Shown: piece by piece, positions 25,692-34,253 of the stretch
Layout: each line of letters starts with the position of its first letter
How positions within the stretch are numbered: position 1 is the first letter of the stretch
Source of the DNA: Candidatus Rokuibacteriota bacterium
GTDB taxonomy: Bacteria > Methylomirabilota > Methylomirabilia > Rokubacteriales > CSP1-6
DNA: 64,000 bases
Direction: 5' to 3'
NCBI GenBank assembly: GCA_003220535.1
Contig: QHSU01000060.1
Span: 1-64,000 of the forward strand
The notes under the pieces: generated by a model
What the model saw: the letters and a program-made list of their open reading frames with translations, nothing else
What the model was told of the DNA's origin: nothing
Database searches by the model: none
Made by a program: the position numbers and the translations under genes

Positions 25692-26495
25692 GTGACCCTT
25701 TCGCTGGCCGCGACCCTCGTCGGCGTCGGATTTCTGGGTGCCTTCTTTTCCGGGCTTCTCGGTATCGGCGGTGCGCTCGTGATGTTCCCGTTGCTGCTCT
25801 ACGTCCCGCCGCTGGTCGGCGTCGGCCAGCTCGACGTCAAGGCCGTCGTGGGCGTGACGATGGCCCTGGTGTTCGTCGCGGCCGTGTCCGGGTTCCTCGC
25901 GCACCGCAGACACCACGCGATCAGCGCGCAGCTGACCAGGATCGGCGGTGTCGCCGGCACCGCCGGCTCCTTCGTGGGGGCTCTGGCGTCGAAATCGGTC
26001 GACGACACATGGCTCCTGCTCGTGTTCGCGGCGCTGGCGACGGGCGGGGCGGTCCTGAGCATGGTGCCCGGCGGGATCGAGGAGCCGGCGGCCGGAAGTG
26101 CGCCGCTGCGGTTCCCGCCGCTGCGGACCGCCGTCGTCGCCGGCGGCGTCGGGCTCGCCGCGGGGGCGGTGGGCGCCGGAGGTGGATTCGTGCTGGTGCC
26201 GCTCCTGATCGTCGTCGTGGGTGTCCCCGTCCGAATGGCGATCGGGAGCTCGCTCGGGATCACCGCGATGGCGGCGACCGCAGGCTTCGTGGGCAAGCTC
26301 ATCACTCACCAGATCCCGCTGGTCTCCGCGCTCACGGTCACCCTGGGCGCCATCCCCGGGGCCCAGCTCGGCGCCGCGGCGAGCCGGCGAGTCAGCGCCA
26401 GGCAGCTCAAGAGGATCCTCGCGATCACGATCGTGCTGGTCGCGGTGCGTGTGTGGTGGGATGTGATCCGGGCCCTGTCGCGCGGAGGGAGCTGA
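25692..26495 (+). CDS. TauE/SafE family sulfite/sulfonate exporter
   Basis: 267 residues, GTG start. Eight hydrophobic helices in two repeats, with family signatures FLGAFFSGLLGIGGALVMFP at the start and GAGGGFVLVPLLIVVVGVP with AIGSSLGITAM in the second half. Members export sulfite or sulfoacetate or take up sulfur compounds. It lies between flavocytochrome c and the Soe-like molybdoenzyme, so exporting excess sulfite is plausible. The next gene starts five bases after its stop. Confidence 0.9.
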   Translation: MTLSLAATLVGVGFLGAFFSGLLGIGGALVMFPLLLYVPPLVGVGQLDVKAVVGVTMALVFVAAVSGFLAHRRHHAISAQLTRIGGVAGTAGSFVGALASKSVDDTWLLLVFAALATGGAVLSMVPGGIEEPAAGSAPLRFPPLRTAVVAGGVGLAAGAVGAGGGFVLVPLLIVVVGVPVRMAIGSSLGITAMAATAGFVGKLITHQIPLVSALTVTLGAIPGAQLGAAASRRVSARQLKRILAITIVLVAVRVWWDVIRALSRGGS

Positions 26496-26499
26496 GCGC

Positions 26500-28086
26500 G
26501 TGCGTTACGGCTTCGTGATCGATCAGCGCCGCTGCATCGGCTGTCACGCGTGCACGGTGGCGTGCAAGGAGGAGAACCGGGTCCCGCTCGGGGCGTTCCG
26601 GACCTGGGTGAAGTACATCGAGCGCGGGACCTTCCCGAACACGCGACGGTTCTTTTCCGTCTTGCGTTGCAACCACTGCGATGCGGCGCCGTGCGTGACC
26701 ATCTGTCCGACCGTCGCGCTCTACCGGCGTGACGACGGGATCGTCGACTTCGACGGCGAGCGGTGCATCGGATGCAAGTCGTGCATGCAGGCCTGCCCCT
26801 ACGACGCGCTGTACATCGACCCGGACACGGGGACGGCGGCCAAGTGCAACTACTGCGCGCACCGGGTCGAGGTCGGGCTCGAGCCGGCGTGTGTGATCGT
26901 CTGCCCGGAGCAGGCGATCATCGCGGGCGATCTGGACGACCCGGCGTCACGGATCGCCGCGATCGTCGCCCGTGAGGCGGTGCAGGTGAGGAAGGCGGAG
27001 CAAGGAACGCGGCCGAAGGTCTTCTACCTCGGCGCCGACGCTTCGGCCCTCGTCCCCGAGCTCCAGGCGCCGGCGGAGGGTTACCTCTGGGCGGAGCGAC
27101 CCCGGGACGAAGTCGATCTCGTCGCGCTCGTCGCCGCGGCGCAGGCGGGACGCGGCCCCGGGGACGGGACGCTGAGCCGGCCCGTCTACGACGCGCCGCA
27201 CCTGGTCCGGCCGTGGGGCTGGAAGGTCGCCGCGTACCTCTGGACGAAATCCATCGCGGCCGGCGCGCTGCTCGTCGGGGCGTTCGCCGGATCCAGGGCC
27301 TGGGGAGACCTCTTCGGGATCGGCGCGCCGGCGCTCAGCCTCTTCTTCCTCGCCGTCACGACGGCGCTGCTGATCGCCGACCTCAAGCGGCCCGGTCGCT
27401 TCGCGTTCATCGTGCTCAAGCCGAACTGGCGGTCGTGGCTCGTGTGGGGCGCATGGATTCTGATGGCGTTCGGCGGTCTCGGCGCCGTGTGGCTGGTGGC
27501 CGGCGCGACCGGCCGGTGGGCGGTGCTGCACGGGGTCCTGGTGCCGGCGGTGCTGCTGGCGCTCGCGACCGCAGGGTACAGTGCCTGCCTGTTCGGACAG
27601 GCCGAGGGACGCGCCTTCTGGCAGAGCCCGCTCGTGCTTCCGCAGCTGACCATCGCCGCGGTGGTGGCAGGGGCGGCGGCGCTTTCGGTCATGGCCGCAG
27701 CCTGGCCTCTGCCCGGCACCGATGGTTGTCGAGACGTCATCCTGTCGCCTCGGTGTCTCGACGTGAACCCGGACACGACGCTATGGCCCGTGCTCTTCCT
27801 GGGCCTGATCGCGCACGCGGTGCTGCTGGGGCTCGAGATGTTCAACCGTCATCCCGCGCACGACGCGTCGCTCGCGGCGCGTCTGATCTGGCGCGGCGGG
27901 TATCGGCGTCGATTCTGGGGGGGTGTCGTGCTCGCCGGTGTGGTGTTGCCGGTCGCGCTGCTGATCGCCGGGGCCGCGTCGGACTCGACGCCCCTGAGCG
28001 TACTCGGCGCCCTCCTGGCCCTGGCCGGCCTCTGGGTGTGGGAGGATCTTTGGGTGAGGGCGGGTCAGTCCGTGCCGCTGAGTTGA
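26500..28086 (+). CDS. Fused FeS subunit and NrfD-like membrane anchor of a molybdoenzyme (SoeBC-like)
   Basis: 528 residues, GTG start. Residues 1-160 are a four-cluster ferredoxin: CIGCHACTVAC (12-22), CNHCDAAPCVTIC, CIGCKSCMQAC and CNYCAHRVEVGLEPACVIVC. After a linker, residues about 235-520 form eight or so membrane helices of NrfD/DmsC/SoeC type. In most organisms these are two genes, so this is a natural fusion. It would take electrons from the molybdenum subunit encoded next (TGATG overlap) through FeS clusters to quinone. The FeS part has no Tat or Sec signal, which puts it on the cytoplasmic side, as in SoeABC. Confidence 0.88.
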   Translation: MRYGFVIDQRRCIGCHACTVACKEENRVPLGAFRTWVKYIERGTFPNTRRFFSVLRCNHCDAAPCVTICPTVALYRRDDGIVDFDGERCIGCKSCMQACPYDALYIDPDTGTAAKCNYCAHRVEVGLEPACVIVCPEQAIIAGDLDDPASRIAAIVAREAVQVRKAEQGTRPKVFYLGADASALVPELQAPAEGYLWAERPRDEVDLVALVAAAQAGRGPGDGTLSRPVYDAPHLVRPWGWKVAAYLWTKSIAAGALLVGAFAGSRAWGDLFGIGAPALSLFFLAVTTALLIADLKRPGRFAFIVLKPNWRSWLVWGAWILMAFGGLGAVWLVAGATGRWAVLHGVLVPAVLLALATAGYSACLFGQAEGRAFWQSPLVLPQLTIAAVVAGAAALSVMAAAWPLPGTDGCRDVILSPRCLDVNPDTTLWPVLFLGLIAHAVLLGLEMFNRHPAHDASLAARLIWRGGYRRRFWGGVVLAGVVLPVALLIAGAASDSTPLSVLGALLALAGLWVWEDLWVRAGQSVPLS

Positions 28087-30899
28087 TGGAGCCGCTTCAC
28101 CCGGTCGCCCGGGAGCTCGCCGCGCCCCGGGGCGGCCTCATGAGCTATCCGCCCGTCGAGCGCTGGGAGGACTGGGAGGAATACGATCCCGTCGCGTGGC
28201 CACGGAAGGTCAAGCGCCGGTACTCGCTGATCCCGACGATCTGCTTCAACTGCGAGGCCGCCTGCGGCCTCCTGGCCTACGTCGACCGCGCGACGCTCGA
28301 GATCCAGAAATTCGAGGGCAATCCAGCGCATCCCGGGAGCCGGGGCCGCAACTGCGCCAAGGGCCCCGCGACGCTCAACCAGGTGACCGATCCGGAGCGG
28401 ATTCGCTATCCCATGCGTCGCGTCGGGCCGCGCGGCGGAGGTCAATGGGAGCGGATCACGTGGGATCAAGCGCTCGATGATCTCGGCGGACGAATCCGCA
28501 AGGCGTTGGTGGAAGGACGCCAGCGCGAAGTGATGTACCACCTCGGCCGGCCCGGTCACGAGCTCGTCTATCTCCAGCGCGTTTTCCACGCCTGGGGGAT
28601 CGACGGCCACAACAGCCACACGAACGTGTGCTCGTCGAGCGCGCGGGCGGGCTACGCCTTCTGGCACGGCATGGATCGCCCGTCGCCCGACCACGCGAAC
28701 GCGCGCTTCATCCTGCTGCTCTCCTCGCACCTCGAGACCGGCCACTACTTCAATCCGCACGCGCAGCGGATCATGGAGGCGAAGTCGCGTGGCGCGAAGG
28801 TCGCCGTCGTCGACACGCGCCTGAGCAACACCGCGTCGATGGCGGACTGGTGGCTGGCCCCGTGGCCCGGGTCCGAGTCGGCCGTGCTGCTGGCGATGGC
28901 GCACACGATCGTGCGCGAGAAGCTCTACGACCGGGAGTTCGTCCGGCGGTGGGTGAACTGGGACGAGTACCTGCGGGAGGAGCGGCCCGAGCTGCCGGTC
29001 GTGTTCGAATCGTTCGAGCGCGCGATCGACGAGCTCTACGCGCGGTTCACGCCCCAATTCGCCGAGGCCGAGAGCGGCGTCGCGGCGGCGACGATCGTGG
29101 AGGTCGCGCGGGAGATCGGGCGGGCCGGCTCGGCGCTCGCGACCCACGTCTGGCGCAACACCGCCGCCGGCAACCTGGGCGGCTGGCAGGTGGCGCGCGC
29201 GCTCGAGCTGATCGTAGTGCTCATGGGCGCCGTCGGCGTGCCCGGCGGGACCGCGCCCAACGCGTGGAACAAGGCGGTCCCGGCGCCGCCGATGATGCCG
29301 CCGCCGGGCAAGATCTGGAGCGAGCTCCTCATGCCGCGCGAGTACCCGCTTGCGTTCTTCGAGATGAGCTTCCTCCTGCCGCACTTCTTGAAGGAGGGCC
29401 GCGGCAAGCTCGCGATGTACTTCACACGCGTCTACAACCCGGTGTGGACGAACCCCGACGGAATGTCGTGGATCGAGATGCTGACCGACGAGGCCAAGGT
29501 CGAGCGGCATGCGTGTCTGACTCCGATCTGGAGCGAGACGGCGTGGTTCGCCGATCTGGTCTTGCCGATGGGGCACGCCTCCGAGCGCCACGACCTCATG
29601 TCGCAGGAGACTCACGCGGCGCGATGGATCGGCTTCCGTCAGCCAGTGCTCCGCGTCGCTCTGGAGAAAGCGGGCAAGACGTTCGATCTCACCTGGCAGG
29701 CGCACGAGGCGGTGGGGCTCGGGCAGGTCTGGGAGGAGGACGAGTTCTGGATCGAGCTGTCCTGGCGGATCGACCCCGACGGTGCGCTCGGGATCCGCAA
29801 GTACTTCGAGTCGCCGTATCGCCCGGGCGAAAAGCTCCGCATCGAGGAGATGTACCGCTGGATCTTCGAGAACAGCGTGCCGGGGCTGCCGGCGGCGGCG
29901 GCAGAGGAGCAGCTCACGCCGCTCCAGTACATGCGGAAGTATGGCGCGTTCCTGATCGAGGACCAGGTGTACCGGACCCACGAGCAGCCGCTCGCCGCCC
30001 GAGACCTCGACGGGGCTACGGTCGATCCGGTCACGAAGGTGGTCGACAAGGGCGGTCAGGCGGTCGGCGTCGAGATCGACGGTCGGTGCCATCTCGGCTT
30101 TCCGACGCCCTCACGCAAGCTCGAGTTCTTCTCGAAGACCCTCAAGGCGTGGAAGTGGCCCGACCAGGCGGTGCCGAACTACATCCGGAGCCACGTCCAC
30201 TGGTCGAACCTCGACCGCGCGAAGGGTGAAATGGTCCTGCTGCCGACGTTCAGGTTGCCGACGCTGATCCACACGCGCTCGGGTAATTCGAAATGGCTCT
30301 ACGAGCTCTCTCACACGAATCCGCTCTGGCTGCACCCCGAGGATGCGGCACGCGTCGGCGTCGTGACGGGCGATCTCTTGAAGGTCGCGACGCGCATCGG
30401 CCACTTCGTCGACAAGGTGTGGGTCACCGAAGCCGTTCGGCCCGGCGTCGTCGCGTGCTCCCATCACCTCGGGCGCTGGCGCCTCAAGGAGGACGCGGGC
30501 GGCGAGCGGTGGTCGACCGCGCTCGTCGATCTGGTCCAGCCCGAGCCCGGGCAGTGGCGGATGCGCCAGGTCCACGGGCCGCGCCCGTTCGCGAGCGAGG
30601 ACCCGGACTCGTCGCGCATCTGGTGGGAGGAGGCCGGCGTTCACCAGAACCTCACATTCCCGGTCCAGCCCGACCCGGTCAGCGGCCAGCACTGCTGGCA
30701 TCAGAAGGTGACCGTGTCGCGCCCCGGCCCCGACGATCGCTACGGCGACGTGTTCGTCGACACCGGCAAGTCGTTCGAGGTCTATCGGGAGTGGCTCGCG
30801 CTCGCGCGCCCGGCGCCGGGCCCGGACAACCTGCGCCGCCCGCTGTGGCTGCCGCGCGCCTTCAAGCCCGATGTGTCCGCCTACCGCATGGAGCCGTGA
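28086..30899 (+). CDS. Molybdopterin oxidoreductase catalytic subunit, SoeA/PsrA-like
   Basis: 937 residues from the ATG overlapping the previous stop by one base. The [4Fe-4S] cysteines are Cys53, Cys56, Cys60 and Cys90 (ICFNCEAACG...GRNCAKG). The likely molybdenum ligand is Cys182 in SHTNVCSSSARAGYA. Mo-bisMGD domains fill the rest, ending in a dinucleotide-binding domain (HTNPLWLHPEDAARVGVVTG). No signal peptide is present. Cysteine ligation, cytoplasmic location and partner with NrfD match SoeA, which oxidises sulfite to sulfate; polysulfide or thiosulfate reductases are related. The surrounding oxidation genes favour sulfite dehydrogenase. Confidence 0.85.
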   Translation: MEPLHPVARELAAPRGGLMSYPPVERWEDWEEYDPVAWPRKVKRRYSLIPTICFNCEAACGLLAYVDRATLEIQKFEGNPAHPGSRGRNCAKGPATLNQVTDPERIRYPMRRVGPRGGGQWERITWDQALDDLGGRIRKALVEGRQREVMYHLGRPGHELVYLQRVFHAWGIDGHNSHTNVCSSSARAGYAFWHGMDRPSPDHANARFILLLSSHLETGHYFNPHAQRIMEAKSRGAKVAVVDTRLSNTASMADWWLAPWPGSESAVLLAMAHTIVREKLYDREFVRRWVNWDEYLREERPELPVVFESFERAIDELYARFTPQFAEAESGVAAATIVEVAREIGRAGSALATHVWRNTAAGNLGGWQVARALELIVVLMGAVGVPGGTAPNAWNKAVPAPPMMPPPGKIWSELLMPREYPLAFFEMSFLLPHFLKEGRGKLAMYFTRVYNPVWTNPDGMSWIEMLTDEAKVERHACLTPIWSETAWFADLVLPMGHASERHDLMSQETHAARWIGFRQPVLRVALEKAGKTFDLTWQAHEAVGLGQVWEEDEFWIELSWRIDPDGALGIRKYFESPYRPGEKLRIEEMYRWIFENSVPGLPAAAAEEQLTPLQYMRKYGAFLIEDQVYRTHEQPLAARDLDGATVDPVTKVVDKGGQAVGVEIDGRCHLGFPTPSRKLEFFSKTLKAWKWPDQAVPNYIRSHVHWSNLDRAKGEMVLLPTFRLPTLIHTRSGNSKWLYELSHTNPLWLHPEDAARVGVVTGDLLKVATRIGHFVDKVWVTEAVRPGVVACSHHLGRWRLKEDAGGERWSTALVDLVQPEPGQWRMRQVHGPRPFASEDPDSSRIWWEEAGVHQNLTFPVQPDPVSGQHCWHQKVTVSRPGPDDRYGDVFVDTGKSFEVYREWLALARPAPGPDNLRRPLWLPRAFKPDVSAYRMEP

Positions 30900-30918
30900 A
30901 ACCCGGACCGCCTCGCGC

Positions 30919-31908
30919 CTATTCGATGATCTGACTCGCCTGCAGCAGGAGCGTTTGGGGAATCCTCAACCCGAGCGCCTTCGCCGTCTTGAGGTTGATC
31001 ACGAGCTCGAAGCGCGTGGGCTGTTCGATGGGGAGCTCGCCCGGCTTCGCGCCCTTCAAGATCCGGTCGACGTAGTGCGCCGCGCGTCGGAAGAGGTCCG
31101 GAAGATTCGGCGAATAGGAGACGAGACCGCCAGCTTCGACCTCGGCCTTCAGATCGAACATGGTTGGCAGCCGGTGCTTGGTCGCGTACTCCACGATGAT
31201 CGGCCGGTACGCGGTGGTGAGGGAGCTGGCAAAGGTGATGAGCGCATCGGCGCGTCGGCGGGCCATGGCCGCCAACGCCGGCGGGATATCGTTGGGATCT
31301 TTCACCTCGTACGACTGAATCGCCACGCCGAGCTGACGCGCCGCCGATTGCATTTCCTGGAATTGGCGCGAGCCGCCCTGGTTGGCGGGATTCCAGAGCA
31401 CGCCGACACGGGAGAGTTTGGGAATGGCTTCCTTGAGCAACGCCAACTGCTTGCCTCTCAACTCGGATGTCGTGCCGCCGGGCCCCGTCAGGTTCCCGCC
31501 CGGACGCGCGAGGCTGGCCACGAGCCCGCTCTCGACCGGATCGCCGAGAGACGGGACGACGATCGGGATCGTTTTCGTCGCGTCTCTGGCGGCTTCGATC
31601 GCACCCGGGATGACCACGATGACGTCGACCCTGAGCTCGACCAGCTCCGCGGCCAGCTCGGGCAGCAGCTCGCGATTCCACGCCGCCGAGCGGTACTCGA
31701 TGACGATGTTCTGTCCCACGACGTAGCCGAGCTCGCGAAGACCGTCCAGAAAGGCCTTGCGTTCCAGGGATGGCGGGTCGACGAGGGGCGGCAGGACGAG
31801 ATAGCCGATTCGCGGGACGCCACCGGGGCGTTGCGCGTGAGGCCCCGGCGGCCCCGCGAGGACTCCGATCGTTATCAGAACGACGACCAGGGCGGTCCCG
31901 GCGCGCAC
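30919..31908 (-). CDS. Orphan ABC_sub_bind substrate-binding protein, first intact copy
   Basis: 329 residues from a GTG at 31906-31908. A signal peptide ends near PHAQ. The mature protein has the two-lobed periplasmic binding fold of PF04392: VPRIGYLVLPP, GLRELGYVVGQNIVIEYRSA, LARPGGNLTG, LSRVGVLWNPAN and the C-terminal HYVDRILKGAKPGELP and ELVINLKTAKALGL. No permease or ATPase gene is near. It begins four bases after the stop of the upstream SoxXA fusion on the same strand, so the two may share a transcript. The ligand is unknown; a link to sulfur compounds is only positional. Confidence 0.9.
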   Translation of the reverse strand: MRAGTALVVVLITIGVLAGPPGPHAQRPGGVPRIGYLVLPPLVDPPSLERKAFLDGLRELGYVVGQNIVIEYRSAAWNRELLPELAAELVELRVDVIVVIPGAIEAARDATKTIPIVVPSLGDPVESGLVASLARPGGNLTGPGGTTSELRGKQLALLKEAIPKLSRVGVLWNPANQGGSRQFQEMQSAARQLGVAIQSYEVKDPNDIPPALAAMARRRADALITFASSLTTAYRPIIVEYATKHRLPTMFDLKAEVEAGGLVSYSPNLPDLFRRAAHYVDRILKGAKPGELPIEQPTRFELVINLKTAKALGLRIPQTLLLQASQIIE

Positions 31909-31912
31909 GCTC

Positions 31913-33283
31913 CTAGCGGATCCCCGGGACGCTGAGCGGCTTCCCGTTGTCGAACGCCGTGAGGTAGAGCTCGAGGTCGGCGTATTCGGGCGCGTCGGCG
32001 GCCAGGTAGTTCGTCCCGAGCGGCAGCATGCAGAACTGGAACCGCGTGCGGATGCTCCAGGTCGTCCGAGGAATCGTGAACCATACGGGAAAGTGCTTGG
32101 TCATTCCGTTCTGCGCGAGACTCAAGACTCGGCCGCCCGCGAATCGGCCCGCCCCCCGATCCGCGTCGTGGCAGTCGGCGCAGGCGTGGTTCCGCCGCCC
32201 GACGCGCTGGTGGTAGAGGGCGCGACCGCGCTCGTACGCGGCGCGAGCCTCCGGGCTCGTCACGTCGATGCTCACGGGCATTCCGTTCGACTGCATCTTG
32301 ATGAGGATGGCCATCGCGAGATGCGCGGGGCTCTGGGCTAGCATCTCGTTCCCGGTTTTCTCGGGAGCGTGGACGGTGAGGAAGTCCTCGATCGACATGA
32401 CGCGGCCGTACGCCGAGAAGTACCTCGGGTACTTCGTGGCGACGCCCTTCATGGCCTTTTCCAGGCCGCCATCGTGGCAGTCGGCGCAAGCCTTGCCGGC
32501 CGGCCCCTTTGTCGACCACACGGCCAAGCCGCTCTCCGCCAAGAGGATCGCGGGGTTGTTGGCCGGATCCAGGTTGTCGCCCCAGTAGTTGGCGACCCGC
32601 GGCCTGGTGTGCGGGTTCCGAGCCGGGTCCTTCTCCGCCGGCGGCACGAACGGCGGGTTCCCCTTGAGGGTCTGGAGAAACGCCACGATGTGCCTCGTCT
32701 CCTCGGGCGAGAGGATGCCGCTCGTCCCCCAGGGCGGCATGCTGGGGTCGGGCAGAACCACGCGGGCGTCCCAGATGAACTGGAAAAGATATTGGTCCGG
32801 CAGACGTCGGTCGCCGATGACCGAGAGGTCGGGCCCGACACTGCCGGCGGGCCAGACGTCATCCCCCGGGATCAAGTGGCAACCCGTGCAGGGAGCCTTC
32901 TCCCGGGACATGAAGAGCTCGCGCCCCTTCTTGGGATCACCCTTGACGCCGGGCATGGGAACCCGGCTCGGCGGCGGGAATTTCTTGGTCTCGCTGTAAG
33001 CGTACGTGGGCCACTGCTCGAAGTTCGCCGTGACGGCGCTGAACACGTCGTCCTTGTAACGGATCTGCACTCTCTTACCGTCGACCTCTTTGACCTCTCC
33101 CTTCGCCTCCGGGATCGCCCGGGACGTCCAGCGCGGTGGGGCCGAAGCCTCACGCCGTTCGGCGCCCGGTACGCAGCCGAGCACCGCGAGGGCCCCGAAA
33201 ACGAGTACGCTTGCTACGAGTGGGAGGCGGGGCCCTTCAGAACGGCCCCTGAGGTGTTGTTTGAAGGCCTGCTTTGGGCGCAT
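31913..33283 (-). CDS. SoxX-SoxA fusion cytochrome, first copy
   Basis: 456 residues from the ATG at 33281-33283, chosen because it puts a lipoprotein signal (lipobox LAVLGC, Cys37) at the N-terminus. Heme motif CTGCH (132-136) lies in a SoxX-like domain with methionine ligand region SMPPWGTSG. The SoxA part has CADCH at 266-270 and again at 368-372, and ends with RTRFQFCMLPLGT, where Cys418 aligns with the SoxA cysteine that ligates the active-site heme and carries the sulfur substrate. ELYLTAFDNGKPLSVPGIR is a typical SoxA end. It would couple thiosulfate to SoxY and is divergent from soxYZ. Confidence 0.9.
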   Translation of the reverse strand: MRPKQAFKQHLRGRSEGPRLPLVASVLVFGALAVLGCVPGAERREASAPPRWTSRAIPEAKGEVKEVDGKRVQIRYKDDVFSAVTANFEQWPTYAYSETKKFPPPSRVPMPGVKGDPKKGRELFMSREKAPCTGCHLIPGDDVWPAGSVGPDLSVIGDRRLPDQYLFQFIWDARVVLPDPSMPPWGTSGILSPEETRHIVAFLQTLKGNPPFVPPAEKDPARNPHTRPRVANYWGDNLDPANNPAILLAESGLAVWSTKGPAGKACADCHDGGLEKAMKGVATKYPRYFSAYGRVMSIEDFLTVHAPEKTGNEMLAQSPAHLAMAILIKMQSNGMPVSIDVTSPEARAAYERGRALYHQRVGRRNHACADCHDADRGAGRFAGGRVLSLAQNGMTKHFPVWFTIPRTTWSIRTRFQFCMLPLGTNYLAADAPEYADLELYLTAFDNGKPLSVPGIR

Positions 33284-33402
33284 AGTGTTCTCTCGAGATG
33301 GGAGACGTTCAGAGACTTTGGGACGACAGACGGGCCTTGTCAAGGCGGTTGTCGAGTCTGAGGATCAAAGGGATGGAAGAGCACGACGGGGGACACAGCG
33401 TA

Positions 33403-33909
33403 ATGGCAAGAACGAGCATGGCCGACGACCACGGAATGACCCGGCGGACGGTTCTGGCGGCACTGGGGGCCTTCGGCGTCGCCGCCGCGGGCGGGCTCGC
33501 CACCGCGCCGGGGATGGCGCACGCCCAGGCGCTCGCCCAGAACGAGAGCGTCGAGGATGCACTGAAGCGACTCTTCGCGGGCAAGCCCATGAAGGACGGC
33601 GCCGCGGTCATCAAGCTGGAGTTGCCGTTGATCGCCGAGAATGGCGCGGTGGTCCCGGTCTCCGTCACCGTCGACTCGCCGATGACGCCCACGAGCTACG
33701 TGAAGCACATCTACGTCGTCGCCGACAAGAACCGCATCCCCGTCGTCACGCGCGTGACGTTTGCACCAGAGGCGGGCCGCGCATTCATGGGCGCGAACAT
33801 CCGGCTCGGCGAGACAGGCGACGTGCGCGCGATCGTGGAGCAGAGCGACGGCACGCTGCTCCAGGTGAAGCGCGAGGTGAAGGTCACCGTCGGAGGCTGC
33901 GGGGGCTAG
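33403..33909 (+). CDS. soxY: SoxY, sulfur-carrier subunit
   Basis: 168 residues from the ATG at 33403 (GGGGGA nine bases upstream); other in-frame ATGs exist at 33373 and nearer the signal. TRRTVLAALGAFG is a twin-arginine signal, ending near AHAQA. The protein ends in VTVGGCGG, the swinging-arm motif on which pathway intermediates are carried (Cys166). The domain pattern (IKLELPLIAENGAVVPVSV; HIYVVADKN; FAPEAGRAFMGANIRL) is standard SoxY. SoxY works with SoxZ, which is encoded one base downstream. Confidence 0.96.
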   Translation: MARTSMADDHGMTRRTVLAALGAFGVAAAGGLATAPGMAHAQALAQNESVEDALKRLFAGKPMKDGAAVIKLELPLIAENGAVVPVSVTVDSPMTPTSYVKHIYVVADKNRIPVVTRVTFAPEAGRAFMGANIRLGETGDVRAIVEQSDGTLLQVKREVKVTVGGCGG

Positions 33910-33910
33910 C

Positions 33911-34243
33911 ATGTCAGACATCGGGAAGGTCCGGCTCCGCGTTCCGTCGAGCATCAAGGCCGGGGACGTCGTCCAGGTGCGTGCGCTCGTGATCCATCCG
34001 ATGGAGCGCATCGAGCGCGATACGCAGGGCAAGATCATCCAGAAGAACTACAACTACATCAACAAGGTGATCGTGACCTACCTCAACAAGACCGTCGCGA
34101 CCTTCGACACGACGCAGAATGTGGCCGAGAACCCGTTCTTCTCTTTCACGTTCAAGGCGACCGACCCGGGCCAGCTCAAGGTGCAGTTTCTCGACACCAC
34201 GGGCGGCCGGTACGAGGGCACCGCGGACATCAAGTTCTCGTGA
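33911..34243 (+). CDS. soxZ: SoxZ, partner of SoxY
   Basis: 110 residues, normal length. It starts MSDIGKVRLRVPSSIKAGDVV and has the SoxZ landmarks VIHPMERIERDTQGK and NPFFSFTFKATDPGQLKV. SoxZ has no export signal of its own and is carried out by the SoxY Tat signal as a heterodimer. It lies one base after soxY and 10 bases before the second SoxXA fusion, indicating a soxY-soxZ-soxXA-soxB operon. Confidence 0.96.
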   Translation: MSDIGKVRLRVPSSIKAGDVVQVRALVIHPMERIERDTQGKIIQKNYNYINKVIVTYLNKTVATFDTTQNVAENPFFSFTFKATDPGQLKVQFLDTTGGRYEGTADIKFS

Positions 34244-34253
34244 GCCGTTCGCG

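Noticed and set aside
28065..30092. A 675-residue minus-strand open frame
   Set aside because: Complement of the SoeA-like catalytic gene; no domain or motif of its own.
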